Counted from the stretch's first letter, positions 46,966 to 55,184 are shown. The stretch: DNA of 64,000 nt from Variovorax sp. TBS-050B (GCF_029893635.1 NZ_JARXYR010000001.1:248001-312000); one strand, 5' to 3'. The notes: a model not told the origin generated them from the letters alone. Translations and numbers: made by a program.

Positions 46966-46991
46966 TTCGACGCCTTGTGCCGAGGGGTTAC
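46966..46991 (-). promoter_or_regulatory. ECF sigma-type promoter GTAACC-N16-CGAA for the bufferin operon
   Basis: On the minus strand GTAACC (46991-46986) and CGAA (46969-46966) are separated by exactly 16 bases, about 120 bp before the bufA2 start. I recall the same -35/-10 pair as the SigF-type ECF box of Caulobacter metal-responsive genes. No ECF sigma or anti-sigma gene is in this window. The rest of the 399-bp spacer 46847-47245 is AT-richer toward hcp and holds no gene. Confidence 0.65.
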
Positions 46992-47245
46992 AGAGATCGA
47001 CGAAGTTTTTCTTTCCAGGGGTGCGAAAGCGTTAATCAAAAAGCTGTATCGATGCTTCGCTAATTCCAATGGCTTATGGAAAGAATTCACGGATCTCCAA
47101 AGAATCCATCCACTCGTTAATTCGAGTCACGCTGAAGTAACGACCTTTAAATAGATTAACGATTGGTCCCGCGCGGCGTCGAAGGCCGAGCCCCATTCGG
47201 GCGCGTGGATCGATCCATCCATCCGACCAGAAAGGAAGCTTCATC

Positions 47246-47728
47246 ATGGCAGTCGACATGTTCATGCGCGTCGAGGGCGCGAACGGCGAATCCAAGGACT
47301 CGAACCACAAGGAGTGGACGGATATCCGGTCGTTTGCATGGGGAGCGACGCAGCCAGGCAACATGGTGAGCGGCGGCGGGGGCGGCGTGGGCAAGGCCAG
47401 CTTCAACGATCTGCAGGTGATCGCACGCATCGACAAGGCGGCGCCGTCGGTGCTGAAGAACTGCGCGAGCGGCAAGCACCTGAGCAAGGTGGAAGTGTCG
47501 GTGTGCAAGGCGGGCGGTTCGCAGATCGAGTACACGCGCGTGACGCTGGAAGAGGTGCTGGTGACGTCGGTGCAGTACTCGGCCGAGCAGGGCAGCGAGG
47601 CGGTGCTGGTGCAGTACGCGTTCCAGGCCGCGAAGGTCAAGCAGCAGTACTGGGAGCAGACCGACAAGGGCGGCAAGGGCGCCGAGACGGTGCTGGCCTG
47701 GAACATCAAGGAAAACCGCGAGGGCTGA
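47246..47728 (+). CDS. hcp: Type VI secretion tube protein Hcp
   Basis: 160 residues. DMFMRVEGANGESKDSNHK opens the protein and HLSKVEVSVCKAGGSQIEYTRVTLEEVLVTSV (read as VTLEEVLVTSV) is the characteristic Hcp core; the family length is about 160-170. Hcp hexamers stack to form the T6SS inner tube and can carry small effectors. AGGAAG (AAAGGAAGC) precedes the ATG. It is followed 7 bp later by vgrG. No sheath or baseplate gene is near, so this is an orphan cluster. Confidence 0.93.
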   Translation: MAVDMFMRVEGANGESKDSNHKEWTDIRSFAWGATQPGNMVSGGGGGVGKASFNDLQVIARIDKAAPSVLKNCASGKHLSKVEVSVCKAGGSQIEYTRVTLEEVLVTSVQYSAEQGSEAVLVQYAFQAAKVKQQYWEQTDKGGKGAETVLAWNIKENREG

Positions 47729-47735
47729 GATCCTC

Positions 47736-50060
47736 ATGCCACAAGGCACTGCGCTCGTGCGTGTTCTCAGTGTCTCGTCGCCCGCCATGCCCGCGCTGGG
47801 CGGCGAACCGGCGCTGGAGCCCGTCGCCATCGAGGGCGACGAAGGCCTCAGTCGCCTGTTCCGCTACACCCTGACGCTGGCCACGCCCGAGCAGCCCGGC
47901 TACAACGAGCGCCAGGCCGCCAACGTGGCCGTCAAGCAGCTGGTGGGCGAGCCGCTCATCGCGCACATCGTGCTCGACGGCCGCCCCGGCAAGGGGCCTG
48001 CACAGCGCCATCTCGCGGGGCTGGTGACGCGCGTGCGCTTTCTGCGCCTGGAGAACCGCCGCGCGCTGTACGAGGCGGTGATCGAGCCCTGGCTCACGCT
48101 GGCCACGCGCACCAGCGACTACCGCATCTTCCAGAACCAGAACGTGCTGGACATCGTCAGGGAGGTGCTCGGCGAATATGGATTGCCCTTCGACGTGCGT
48201 GCTACGCGCAAGTATCCGTTGCGCGAGTTCCAGGTGCAGTACGGTGAAAGCGATTACGACTTCGTCGCACGGCTGCTGCATGAGTGGGGTCTGTATTTTT
48301 TCTTCGAGCACGAAGAGAAGAGCCACAAGCTGGTGATCGTCGACGACATGACTTCGCACCAGCCCTTCGCTCATTCGGGCTACAAGGTTGTTCCTTTCCA
48401 CGCAGCGGAGGCCACTGTTCGCGAAGAGCACTGCGACCGCTTCAATGCTTGCGAAGAGTTGCAAAGCGGTCGTTGGGTGACCGACGACTTCGACTTCAAG
48501 CGTCCGAAGGCCGACCTGCAGCAGGTCAGCGCCATGCCGCGCAGGACGGCGCAGAACACCTGGGAGCGCTACGGCTGGCCGGGTGACTACGTGGTCGAGT
48601 CCGAGGGCGAGCAGCTGGTGCGCACCCGCATGGAAGAAGCAGGGAGCCGGGGCGAGCGCGCCAGTGGCTCGGGCAACCTGCGCGCGGTGGTGCCCGGCTG
48701 CCTCGTCACGCTCGAGCGCCATCCGCACAACGAATCGAACCGCCAGTACCTCGTGACCGATGCACGCCTGCGGCTGCAGGACGTCGGCGACGCGAGTTCG
48801 CAGCAGGAGTTCGAGTGCCGCGTCGATTTCGAGGTGATTCCCGCGAGCAAGGTGTTCCGGCCGCCGCCGCCCGCCGTGCCGCGTCCGCGCACCACGGGCC
48901 CGCAAACCGCCATCGTCACCGGCCCCGCAGGCCGCGAGATCTGGACCGACGAATACGGCCGCGTGAAACTGAGCTTCCACTGGAACCGCTACTGCACCAG
49001 GGACGAGAACAGCTCCTGCTGGGTGCGCGTGTCCTCGCCCTGGGCCGGCACCAACTTCGGCGGCATCCAGATTCCGCGCATCGGGCAGGAAGTGATCGTC
49101 GATTTCGAAAACGGCGACCCGGACCGGCCGATCGTGACCGGCCGGGTCTACAACGCCGACAACATGCCGCCGTGGAAGCTGCCCGACAACGCCACGCAGA
49201 GCGGGCTGCTCACGCGCAGTTCCGAAGGCGGCAGTGACAGCAATGCCAACGCGCTGCGCTTCGAAGACAAGAAGGGCGAGGAGCAGGTGTGGCTGCATGC
49301 CGAACGCAACCAGGACATCGAGGTCGAGCATGACGAGACCCATTCGGTGGGCCGTGACCGCAGCAAGAAGGTTGGGCGCAACCAGATGGTCACGATCGGC
49401 ATGACCTACATGCACAACGTGGGCCTCGCCAAGATGGTGAATATCGGCCTGGCCTATTCCTTCAACGTCGGCATGCTGCGCAACACCGTCGTCGGCATGA
49501 TGGACAACACCATCGTCGGCAAGACCCAGGCCGCCCATGTCGGCGAGAAGTACCTGTTGTCCGTCGGGGGTGACAAGGGCAGCCACATCGAGATGGATGG
49601 CAAGACCATCTCTCTGCGCGTGGGTGCATCGGTCATGCAGCTCAAGGCCGACGGCTCGATCGCGGTGACGGGAAAGAAGATCAACATCACCGCGCAAGGC
49701 GACGACGTCACCGTGAACGGCAACAACATCTGGCTCAACCCCCAAGGCGGTCAGGCGGCGTTGCAGCCGTCGGCGGTGCCAACGCCACCACCGGCCGAAC
49801 CTGCGGACAGTCCCATGAGCAAGCTCGGTGCACTGATGCAGAACCCGGGTTCCATGCTGGGTCAGGTCTCTCAGCTGGCCTCCGTTGCACAGCAGGTTGC
49901 CTCGATGGCGGGCAGCGGAGGCGGTGCTGCGAGCCAGGTCGGTCAGATCATCGGCGCCGCCTCGGCGGTCGCAGGCCGGGCCGGAGGGCCTGACGGCGCT
50001 GCGAGACAAGTCCTGAGGACCGCCACCGGACCGGGCGGCAGCCAGCAAGGGAATGCCTGA
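47736..50060 (+). CDS. vgrG: Type VI secretion spike protein VgrG (TssI)
   Basis: 774 residues. The gp27-like part includes YGESDYDFVARLLHEWGLYFFF, the gp5 OB-fold includes DEYGRVKLSFHWNR and SSPWAGTNFGGIQIPRIGQEV with DFENGDPDRPIVTGRVYN, and the beta-helix repeats fill about 560-690. A C-terminal extension (about 690-774), Ala/Gly/Met/Pro-rich, has no known domain and could bind the DUF2169 adaptor or cargo. Its stop overlaps the DUF2169 ATG (TGATG at 50058-50062). It should carry the downstream effector. Confidence 0.95.
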   Translation: MPQGTALVRVLSVSSPAMPALGGEPALEPVAIEGDEGLSRLFRYTLTLATPEQPGYNERQAANVAVKQLVGEPLIAHIVLDGRPGKGPAQRHLAGLVTRVRFLRLENRRALYEAVIEPWLTLATRTSDYRIFQNQNVLDIVREVLGEYGLPFDVRATRKYPLREFQVQYGESDYDFVARLLHEWGLYFFFEHEEKSHKLVIVDDMTSHQPFAHSGYKVVPFHAAEATVREEHCDRFNACEELQSGRWVTDDFDFKRPKADLQQVSAMPRRTAQNTWERYGWPGDYVVESEGEQLVRTRMEEAGSRGERASGSGNLRAVVPGCLVTLERHPHNESNRQYLVTDARLRLQDVGDASSQQEFECRVDFEVIPASKVFRPPPPAVPRPRTTGPQTAIVTGPAGREIWTDEYGRVKLSFHWNRYCTRDENSSCWVRVSSPWAGTNFGGIQIPRIGQEVIVDFENGDPDRPIVTGRVYNADNMPPWKLPDNATQSGLLTRSSEGGSDSNANALRFEDKKGEEQVWLHAERNQDIEVEHDETHSVGRDRSKKVGRNQMVTIGMTYMHNVGLAKMVNIGLAYSFNVGMLRNTVVGMMDNTIVGKTQAAHVGEKYLLSVGGDKGSHIEMDGKTISLRVGASVMQLKADGSIAVTGKKINITAQGDDVTVNGNNIWLNPQGGQAALQPSAVPTPPPAEPADSPMSKLGALMQNPGSMLGQVSQLASVAQQVASMAGSGGGAASQVGQIIGAASAVAGRAGGPDGAARQVLRTATGPGGSQQGNA

Positions 50061-51214
50061 TGGCGGGGCGCTCGTCCGTCATTCCTTCGCCGCGTTTGCA
50101 GCAGGTGCGCAACGCGACACGCTTTCCGCACTTTCAGTTCGACAAGATGGGCAAGGGGCGTCGGTTCTACGACGTCGTGATCCTCTGCGCGAGTCATGTG
50201 CTTGCGGCCGGCCGATTGATGGCCGCCGCCAGTCACCGCGGACCCGTCTTCGCGGACGAGCCTTGGGATCCCGCAGCGGCGGAGTTGTCCAGCCTGCGAA
50301 GGGCAACGGACGTCTTGTTGCGCAAGCCCGGCACCGACGTGTACATCACCGGAGCGGCCAGTGCATTGCACTGGACAGCACGATCCGACTGGTGGGTCGA
50401 GCTGCAGGTGTCGCGGCAAGGTGCGGTTCTGCTGCACAAGGCATTGCATCTCACGGGGCCGCGCGTCTGGCACTGGCATCCCGACCCCGAGCAGCGGACG
50501 TTGTCCGAGCCTGTTCCCACCCACGAAGTGCCGTTGCGATATGAACTCGCCTACGGCGGATGGTGGTTCGATCAGGGCGATGACCCAGAGGCGGCGCCGC
50601 GCATTCATGCGGCCAATCCGTCCGGGACAGGTTGCTTCGGCACGGCACTGCGCGAGCACCATCCCAAGGCACGGCAGGCTGCCGGACACGTGTTCCAGGG
50701 GCCGCAGATCGAAGTGGTCGATACACCGGTCCTGAGAGCCAATCAGAAGGACACGCCCGTTGCGGGGCTTGGCCCCATTGCACGCCACTGGCAGCCAAGA
50801 GCCGGGCTGGCCGGCACCTACGACGAGGCGTGGCAGCGGCGAAACGCCCAAGAGCCGTTCATGGACTACGCCGAGGACTTCGATGAACGGTTCTTCCAGT
50901 ACGCCCCGGCCGATCAGGTCGTTCCGCATCACCTGGTCGGCGACGAGTGCTTGCGCCTGAGCGGTTTCTTCGCCTCCACCGAATCCATCGAGATGCAGCT
51001 GCCCCTCGTGGGGATCCAGGCGCTCTGCCGACGCGGCGACGGCTCGGAGTACGCCGAGCAGATGAAGCTCGATACCGTGCATCTCGACCTTGACGAGATG
51101 CTGGTTCATCTGACCTGGCGGCTCACCCTCGATCAGACAGCCGACACGGTGGCGGTCGATCTCGCCGAGCAGCCACTCGATGAAATCGCCCCTGCGGCCG
51201 GAGCGCGCCCATGA
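50060..51214 (+). CDS. DUF2169 family T6SS adaptor
   Basis: 384 residues. RFYDVVILCASHVLA, RKPGTDVYITGAA, RYELAYGGWWF and PIARHWQPRAGLAGTYDEAW are the DUF2169 signature strings. Known relatives act as adaptors that load effectors onto VgrG through PAAR-like proteins. It is placed exactly between vgrG and the DUF4150 gene, overlapping both, which is the standard order in these modules. It has no signal peptide. Confidence 0.9.
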   Translation: MAGRSSVIPSPRLQQVRNATRFPHFQFDKMGKGRRFYDVVILCASHVLAAGRLMAAASHRGPVFADEPWDPAAAELSSLRRATDVLLRKPGTDVYITGAASALHWTARSDWWVELQVSRQGAVLLHKALHLTGPRVWHWHPDPEQRTLSEPVPTHEVPLRYELAYGGWWFDQGDDPEAAPRIHAANPSGTGCFGTALREHHPKARQAAGHVFQGPQIEVVDTPVLRANQKDTPVAGLGPIARHWQPRAGLAGTYDEAWQRRNAQEPFMDYAEDFDERFFQYAPADQVVPHHLVGDECLRLSGFFASTESIEMQLPLVGIQALCRRGDGSEYAEQMKLDTVHLDLDEMLVHLTWRLTLDQTADTVAVDLAEQPLDEIAPAAGARP

Positions 51215-51558
51215 CCATGGAAAAGCACATTGCCGATGCAGAGGCGCAGTTCATGGTCGTCAACATCGCCCCCGATTTCTGCATCGTCGGCAACCAGGTG
51301 ATCCCCTTCGACATCGTGTCCATTCTTCCGCCCGAAAAGGCGGCCTACGCTGAAACCGTGTTCGCGCGGGGCGAGAAGGTATTGATGGTCGACAGCGTGG
51401 TGAAGGGCGTTGCCGGCAACGCCGGCCGCGGGGTGCGGTCCGGTGTCTCGCTGGGTGCCGGGAATGTGAAGATCGTTTCCGGCTCCCAGACGGTCTTCGT
51501 CGAGAGCCGGGCTGTCGCCCGCCACGGCGATCTGTGCGAGATGAACGGGGCTGCCTGA
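51211..51558 (+). CDS. PAAR-like DUF4150 domain protein
   Basis: 115 residues. FMVVNIAPDFCIVGNQVIPFDI and GVRSGVSLGAGNVKIVSGSQTVFVESRAVARHGDLC (seen as VARHGDLCEMN) are the DUF4150 pattern, with conserved Cys and His. These proteins cap the VgrG spike and connect it to the effector. Start and stop both overlap neighbours (ATGA at 51211; TGATG at 51556-51560), so the module is tightly coupled. Confidence 0.87.
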   Translation: MTMEKHIADAEAQFMVVNIAPDFCIVGNQVIPFDIVSILPPEKAAYAETVFARGEKVLMVDSVVKGVAGNAGRGVRSGVSLGAGNVKIVSGSQTVFVESRAVARHGDLCEMNGAA

Positions 51559-52652
51559 TGGCAGAGATGCCCTCGTTCAACGGAAACGGAACCCCCGGCC
51601 GGCTTCTGTCCTGCCAGGTTCCGCGCCCCGCAGAAAAGCTCAGGAAGCCCGACGGGATCTGCGACGAGTTGCTGAACCGCCTCCGCCAGGAAAACGAGAG
51701 AGAACATGGATGGTTCTATCGGACCTTCATCCAAGGCCATGGGAGGCCGGTGGGTTCCGGCGAGACGCCGGAGATCAATTCGGCGCTGATGTTCCAAAGG
51801 GAGTGCAGGGCGTTGCCCGGCGAGATCGATAAAGCGATCCTGGACGACATGCGCCAGCGGGCACAAGGCGGGTTGCCTCCGGAACAATCGGTCAAGCTGA
51901 AGAACGATCTGAATATCCTGCAGCGCGTCTATCAGCCCGGGCAGTACCCCGATCTGGCACTGAGTTCCGCCGAGCAGGCCTGGGTCGACGAGAAGAACCT
52001 GTACGCCACCAACACCATGGGCATGGCGCTTCTGGGGCCGTTCGGAATCCCCGGACTGCTCACTCGCATGGGAGGAGGAAGTGAAAGTCAGGTGGCCGCG
52101 GCGAACGATGCAGGTGCGATGGCTTTCGACATGGCGACCGCGGGCGCGGTCAAAGGCACTGGAAAAGGGGCCGGCGCGCCGATCCGACAAGCAAATCGCA
52201 GCGCGCCCCGAGAGCCCGTCGGACCGGAGACCGAAGGCACCGTGGTCAGACGTCCACCTCGGAGGCGGCCCAGAAAATTGCGCGAGCCGCGTACTTACGA
52301 ACGCAAGGTCGTCAATCCGGATGGATCGACGACCTATACGCTGAAAACAAAATCAGGCGAGACTTTCGACGTGACGTTCAGGGATGGGTATCCTGACTTG
52401 ACGCCCTATCGTTATCAAGGGGATGCGGGGAAATGGCAGGTTCCCATCGAAGTGACAGGCAACAATGCCACGGATTTTCCTGCCGCCAACCGCGCTGCCG
52501 GTTTTGGCCAGGGTGCCTACAGTCATCCGGCGGGATATACCTGGCACCACGACGCAATCAGCAATCAAATGCAACTGATCCGTACGGACATCCATTCCGC
52601 AACTCCGCACACGGGAACCGCATCGGCGGCGCGCAATGCGGGCTCGCCTTGA
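51558..52652 (+). CDS. T6SS effector with C-terminal WHH-type HNH/ENDO VII nuclease domain
   Basis: 364 residues. The N-terminal ~180 residues are not recognised; a short hydrophobic patch (about 155-170) is followed by a Gly/Ala linker and a basic RRPPRRRPRKLR stretch. From about 255 to the end is a toxin domain: FPAANRAAGFGQ, YTWHHD (WHH 329-331), MQLIRTDIH (His346) and PHTGTAS (His351). The WHH-MQL-H-HTG pattern matches HNH/ENDO VII toxins of polymorphic secretion systems, predicted DNases. It lies between the PAAR-like and immunity genes; the position and coupling support an effector role. Confidence 0.85.
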   Translation: MAEMPSFNGNGTPGRLLSCQVPRPAEKLRKPDGICDELLNRLRQENEREHGWFYRTFIQGHGRPVGSGETPEINSALMFQRECRALPGEIDKAILDDMRQRAQGGLPPEQSVKLKNDLNILQRVYQPGQYPDLALSSAEQAWVDEKNLYATNTMGMALLGPFGIPGLLTRMGGGSESQVAAANDAGAMAFDMATAGAVKGTGKGAGAPIRQANRSAPREPVGPETEGTVVRRPPRRRPRKLREPRTYERKVVNPDGSTTYTLKTKSGETFDVTFRDGYPDLTPYRYQGDAGKWQVPIEVTGNNATDFPAANRAAGFGQGAYSHPAGYTWHHDAISNQMQLIRTDIHSATPHTGTASAARNAGSP

Positions 52653-52654
52653 CC

Positions 52655-53110
52655 ATGATGCTCCCTTTCACTGCCAGCACCCCCGCTGCACTCGACAGAA
52701 TAGGGTTCGTGGAAAGAACGCTGGGGTTTGCCCTGCCGAAGGAATACATCCGGTTCCTGCTGACGTCCAATGGCGGCGACGTGCGGGGATTCGGCTGCGA
52801 GATCATGCATCCGGATCACGGCAAGATCGGCATCCCGCTCGAGCGATTTTTTTCCGTCGACGCTTCGAACGCAGACTTCGATTTGATCAGCAACTACAAC
52901 TACTACACCGGCAGCCAGCGGATTCCCTCATGGTTTCTTCCGGTCGCCGTGGATGTCGGAACCAACATGATCGGCCTCGATGTCGGTCCCGGAGCCGAAG
53001 GTCCCGTGTACTTCTGGGACCATGAACGCGAGCTCCTGGACGAGAATGGCGTCTTTGAGGTGGCAGGGAGTCTTACCCGGTTCCTGCAGGCCGTCCAAAA
53101 AATGCCGTGA
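52655..53110 (+). CDS. SMI1/KNR4 (SUKH) family immunity protein candidate
   Basis: 151 residues. ALPKEYIRFLLTSNGGDVRG is the SUKH core loop, followed by FFSVDASNADFDLISNYNYY and WFLPVAVDVGTNMIGLDV, the typical second part of SMI1/KNR4. Such proteins neutralise polymorphic-toxin nucleases. It begins two bases after the effector stop, exactly where the cognate immunity gene is expected. GC is lower than in surrounding chromosomal genes. A second ATG lies three bases in. Confidence 0.87.
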   Translation: MMLPFTASTPAALDRIGFVERTLGFALPKEYIRFLLTSNGGDVRGFGCEIMHPDHGKIGIPLERFFSVDASNADFDLISNYNYYTGSQRIPSWFLPVAVDVGTNMIGLDVGPGAEGPVYFWDHERELLDENGVFEVAGSLTRFLQAVQKMP

Positions 53111-53138
53111 GGCAAATTCTTTCCGTCGGACTTATTGA

Positions 53139-53561
53139 ATGAATTCAATCTTCGATTCTCTCGAGAAAAGCATCGGTTCGCCTTTGCCCCGCGCTCTCGT
53201 TTCCGCGGTGGAAAGCGAGTCGATCCCTCATGAAAACCTCATGTTTGAAACCGAGGACAAGAAGGTTGCCGGCTGGATCGTCGATTTCCTGGTCACGAAG
53301 AGTGCCATGCAGGAAGCCGAGAATTGTGAAACCGAATATCGAGAGTTTGCGTCCAGCGGATGGATCCCCCGCAATCTCCTGCCGGTTGCAGTGGTGGCGA
53401 ACGGGGACAGAATCCTGATTTCGGTCGAAGGTACGGACGCCGGCAATGTTTATTACTGGGCATGGTCCGAAGAGCCGGAGCCGCCCACCAATTCGTACAA
53501 ATACATGCGCCGAATCGCCTCTGGCTTCGATTCGTTTCTGGCAGGTCTGAAGACGGCGTGA
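53139..53561 (+). CDS. Second immunity-type protein, SUKH-like
   Basis: 140 residues. The ending LLPVAVVANGDRILISVEG with YYWAWSEEPE and a final F-x2-FLAGL helix resemble the preceding SUKH protein, but the N-terminal half is more divergent and the typical NGG loop is missing. It could be a second immunity gene or an orphan kept from a lost effector. Base composition is distinctly lower in GC than neighbours, typical of acquired immunity genes. It ends 27 bp before the convergent zeta-like gene. Confidence 0.72.
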   Translation: MNSIFDSLEKSIGSPLPRALVSAVESESIPHENLMFETEDKKVAGWIVDFLVTKSAMQEAENCETEYREFASSGWIPRNLLPVAVVANGDRILISVEGTDAGNVYYWAWSEEPEPPTNSYKYMRRIASGFDSFLAGLKTA

Positions 53562-53588
53562 TGAGGTCGACTGCCTGACCTGGCGGTC

Positions 53589-54236
53589 TCAGCCCAGCAG
53601 CTCGAACGCCGCCTGCACGATCGGGCGCGCCCAGGCCGGCGTGGCCGCGAGCGCCTCGACGTCGCCGGCGCCGGGATACACGATGCGCCCCGCCTCCAGT
53701 TCGAGCACCAGCAGCGGATCGGCGATCTCGCCGCCCGGCGGCGCTTCGGCGCTGTTGTCGAACACCTGCAGCCGCGCGAGCTTGGGCAGCAGCTGGATCA
53801 GGTTGGCGCGCGATGCGGTCCAGCGCTCGCGGATCTTGGCTTCGGGAATGTCGTGCCCACCATGCGCCACCCGTGCGCGCACGCGCGCCATGTGCTGCTC
53901 GGGCGACGAGAGTCCGCAGAAGATCATGAGCACGTCGTGCGTCGCGGCCGCGCCCGCGAGCAGGGCAGGGATGGTGCGCGCGCCCAGCGTGGTCTCGAAG
54001 GCATGGCTGCGACCCTCGGCGATCGCCGCCTCCAGCCGCTCGCGGCCGTGCGTCCAGGCGCGGGCGTTCGCCTCCTCGGGCGTGATCCCGAGCTGCGCAA
54101 CCAGTTCACGGGCGAAGCTGTCGGGATTGAACCAGGGCAGGCCGTGCTCTGCGAGCAGGGCGCCACCAACGGAGCTCTTGCCCGCCCCGTTGACGCCCGC
54201 CAGCACGAGGATGAAGGGGCGCGCGGCCGCCGCCAT
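53589..54236 (-). CDS. Zeta-toxin-like P-loop kinase/NTPase
   Basis: 215 residues. Walker A is GVNGAGKSS (about 14-22); FNPDSFAREL after it and RSHAFETTLGARTIPALL give the strand-helix pattern of zeta-toxin-like kinases. Zeta toxins phosphorylate UDP-N-acetylglucosamine; the substrate here is not established. Its ATG overlaps the stop of the antitoxin-like gene by one base. It pairs with a Phd-like protein instead of an epsilon antitoxin. Confidence 0.85.
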   Translation of the reverse strand: MAAAARPFILVLAGVNGAGKSSVGGALLAEHGLPWFNPDSFARELVAQLGITPEEANARAWTHGRERLEAAIAEGRSHAFETTLGARTIPALLAGAAATHDVLMIFCGLSSPEQHMARVRARVAHGGHDIPEAKIRERWTASRANLIQLLPKLARLQVFDNSAEAPPGGEIADPLLVLELEAGRIVYPGAGDVEALAATPAWARPIVQAAFELLG

Positions 54237-54583
54237 CAGAAGCTGTCGCCCGCCTTGGGACGGCGCCCGAGCCGGCCCTTGGCAGCGAACAGATCGGCGG
54301 CACGGCCCGCCGCGCCCGGCTGCTGCAGCACGCCCAGGCGCTCGTCGAAGCGGCGCGCGAGTTCGTCAAGCACCGACTGCTCGCGCGCCTTGAGCGCCTG
54401 CGCGTCCTCCACCAGTTGGTTGTAGGTGGCGGCAGTGAGCAGCACCATTTCCACCGTCGAGTGGTTGGTCACGGCCACGCTGCCCGATTTCTGGACTTGG
54501 CGGACCACGTCGCCCCAGCGGTTCTTGACCTGGGAGGCGTTCTGACGCGGCAGTTCATCGAGAGAGGGCAGGACGGCGGCCAT
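54236..54583 (-). CDS. Phd/YefM-like antitoxin of the zeta-like module
   Basis: 115 residues. The N-terminal VKNRWGDVVRQVQKSGSVAVTNHSTVEMVLLTAATYNQL segment is the Phd/YefM DNA-binding fold (NRWGDVVRQV; SGSVAVTNH). The C-terminal tail, rich in Ala/Arg/Gly, would bind the toxin. It is first in the pair, as usual for type II antitoxins, and lies directly downstream of a likely operator at 54601-54623. Confidence 0.83.
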   Translation of the reverse strand: MAAVLPSLDELPRQNASQVKNRWGDVVRQVQKSGSVAVTNHSTVEMVLLTAATYNQLVEDAQALKAREQSVLDELARRFDERLGVLQQPGAAGRAADLFAAKGRLGRRPKAGDSF

Positions 54584-54600
54584 GAGGATGCTCCTTTGGG

Positions 54601-54623
54601 GCCATTATGGCAAATATGGCAAA
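54601..54623. promoter_or_regulatory. Direct and inverted repeats ahead of the toxin-antitoxin pair
   Basis: GCCATTATGGC (54601-54611) is a perfect 5-1-5 palindrome, and TATGGCAAA occurs twice in direct tandem (54606-54614 and 54615-54623), 18-40 bp before the antitoxin start codon. This is the expected place for autorepression by a Phd-type protein. Confidence 0.6.
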
Positions 54624-54677
54624 AATAGGCAGAGAAGCCTCGAACATGGCCTGTACGGCCGCGCGGTCAGCGCGCGG

Positions 54678-55184
54678 TCAGCGCGCAGCCGCGCCGGCGC
54701 GCCGCGGCCACACGCCCACGCTGAACAGTGCCCAGGCGACGAAGACCGGCTGGAACAGCGGCCGCAGCCAGTAGTACCAGGCGCCGAACGCCAGCCCTTC
54801 GACCGACTGCCCCTTGAGCGCGACGTTGATGTTCGCCGCCACCACGGCCACCAGCATCACCGCGAGCCAGATGCCCGCCTGGCGCTGCAGGTTCGGCCAG
54901 CCCAGGCGACGGTAGAGCGACGCGGGCGTGAGGAGGCCGATGCCGCCCGCCAGTTCGGCCGCGCCGGTCAGGTAGACCCAGCCCAGGGCGTGCGCCGCGA
55001 GCGTGTCGGGAATCATCGGCACGTAGCGGGTCGCCGCATTCGCGAAATGGTCCGAGCCGGTGAACATGAAGCCCAGTCCCATGCCCCAGCGCATCGCGCC
55101 GCGCAGGTCCAGCGGGCGGCGGACCAGGCGGGACAGGGCCCATGCCATCGCGGCGGCGACGGCGATCAGTGCGAGGAAACTCAT
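54678..55184 (-). CDS. DoxX-like membrane protein
   Basis: 168 residues with four hydrophobic segments. MRWGMGLGFMFTGSDHF is the DoxX-type first loop (GLGFMFTGSDHF) and TGAAELAGGIGLL the second. Such proteins occur in quinone and redox settings; no definite function is known. It is divergent from a TetR gene with two operator-like palindromes between them, so it is the likely target. Confidence 0.8.
   Translation of the reverse strand: MSFLALIAVAAAMAWALSRLVRRPLDLRGAMRWGMGLGFMFTGSDHFANAATRYVPMIPDTLAAHALGWVYLTGAAELAGGIGLLTPASLYRRLGWPNLQRQAGIWLAVMLVAVVAANINVALKGQSVEGLAFGAWYYWLRPLFQPVFVAWALFSVGVWPRRAGAAAR

Noticed and set aside
46985..47245. A small gene or sigma-54 promoter in the AT-richer spacer ahead of hcp
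   Set aside because: No frame with a ribosome binding site and protein-like composition was found, and no convincing TGGCAC-N5-TTGC element is present.
47246..51558. Hcp/VgrG block as prophage tail genes
   Set aside because: DUF2169, DUF4150, effector and immunity genes in coupled order are T6SS-specific, and no capsid, terminase or integrase gene is present.
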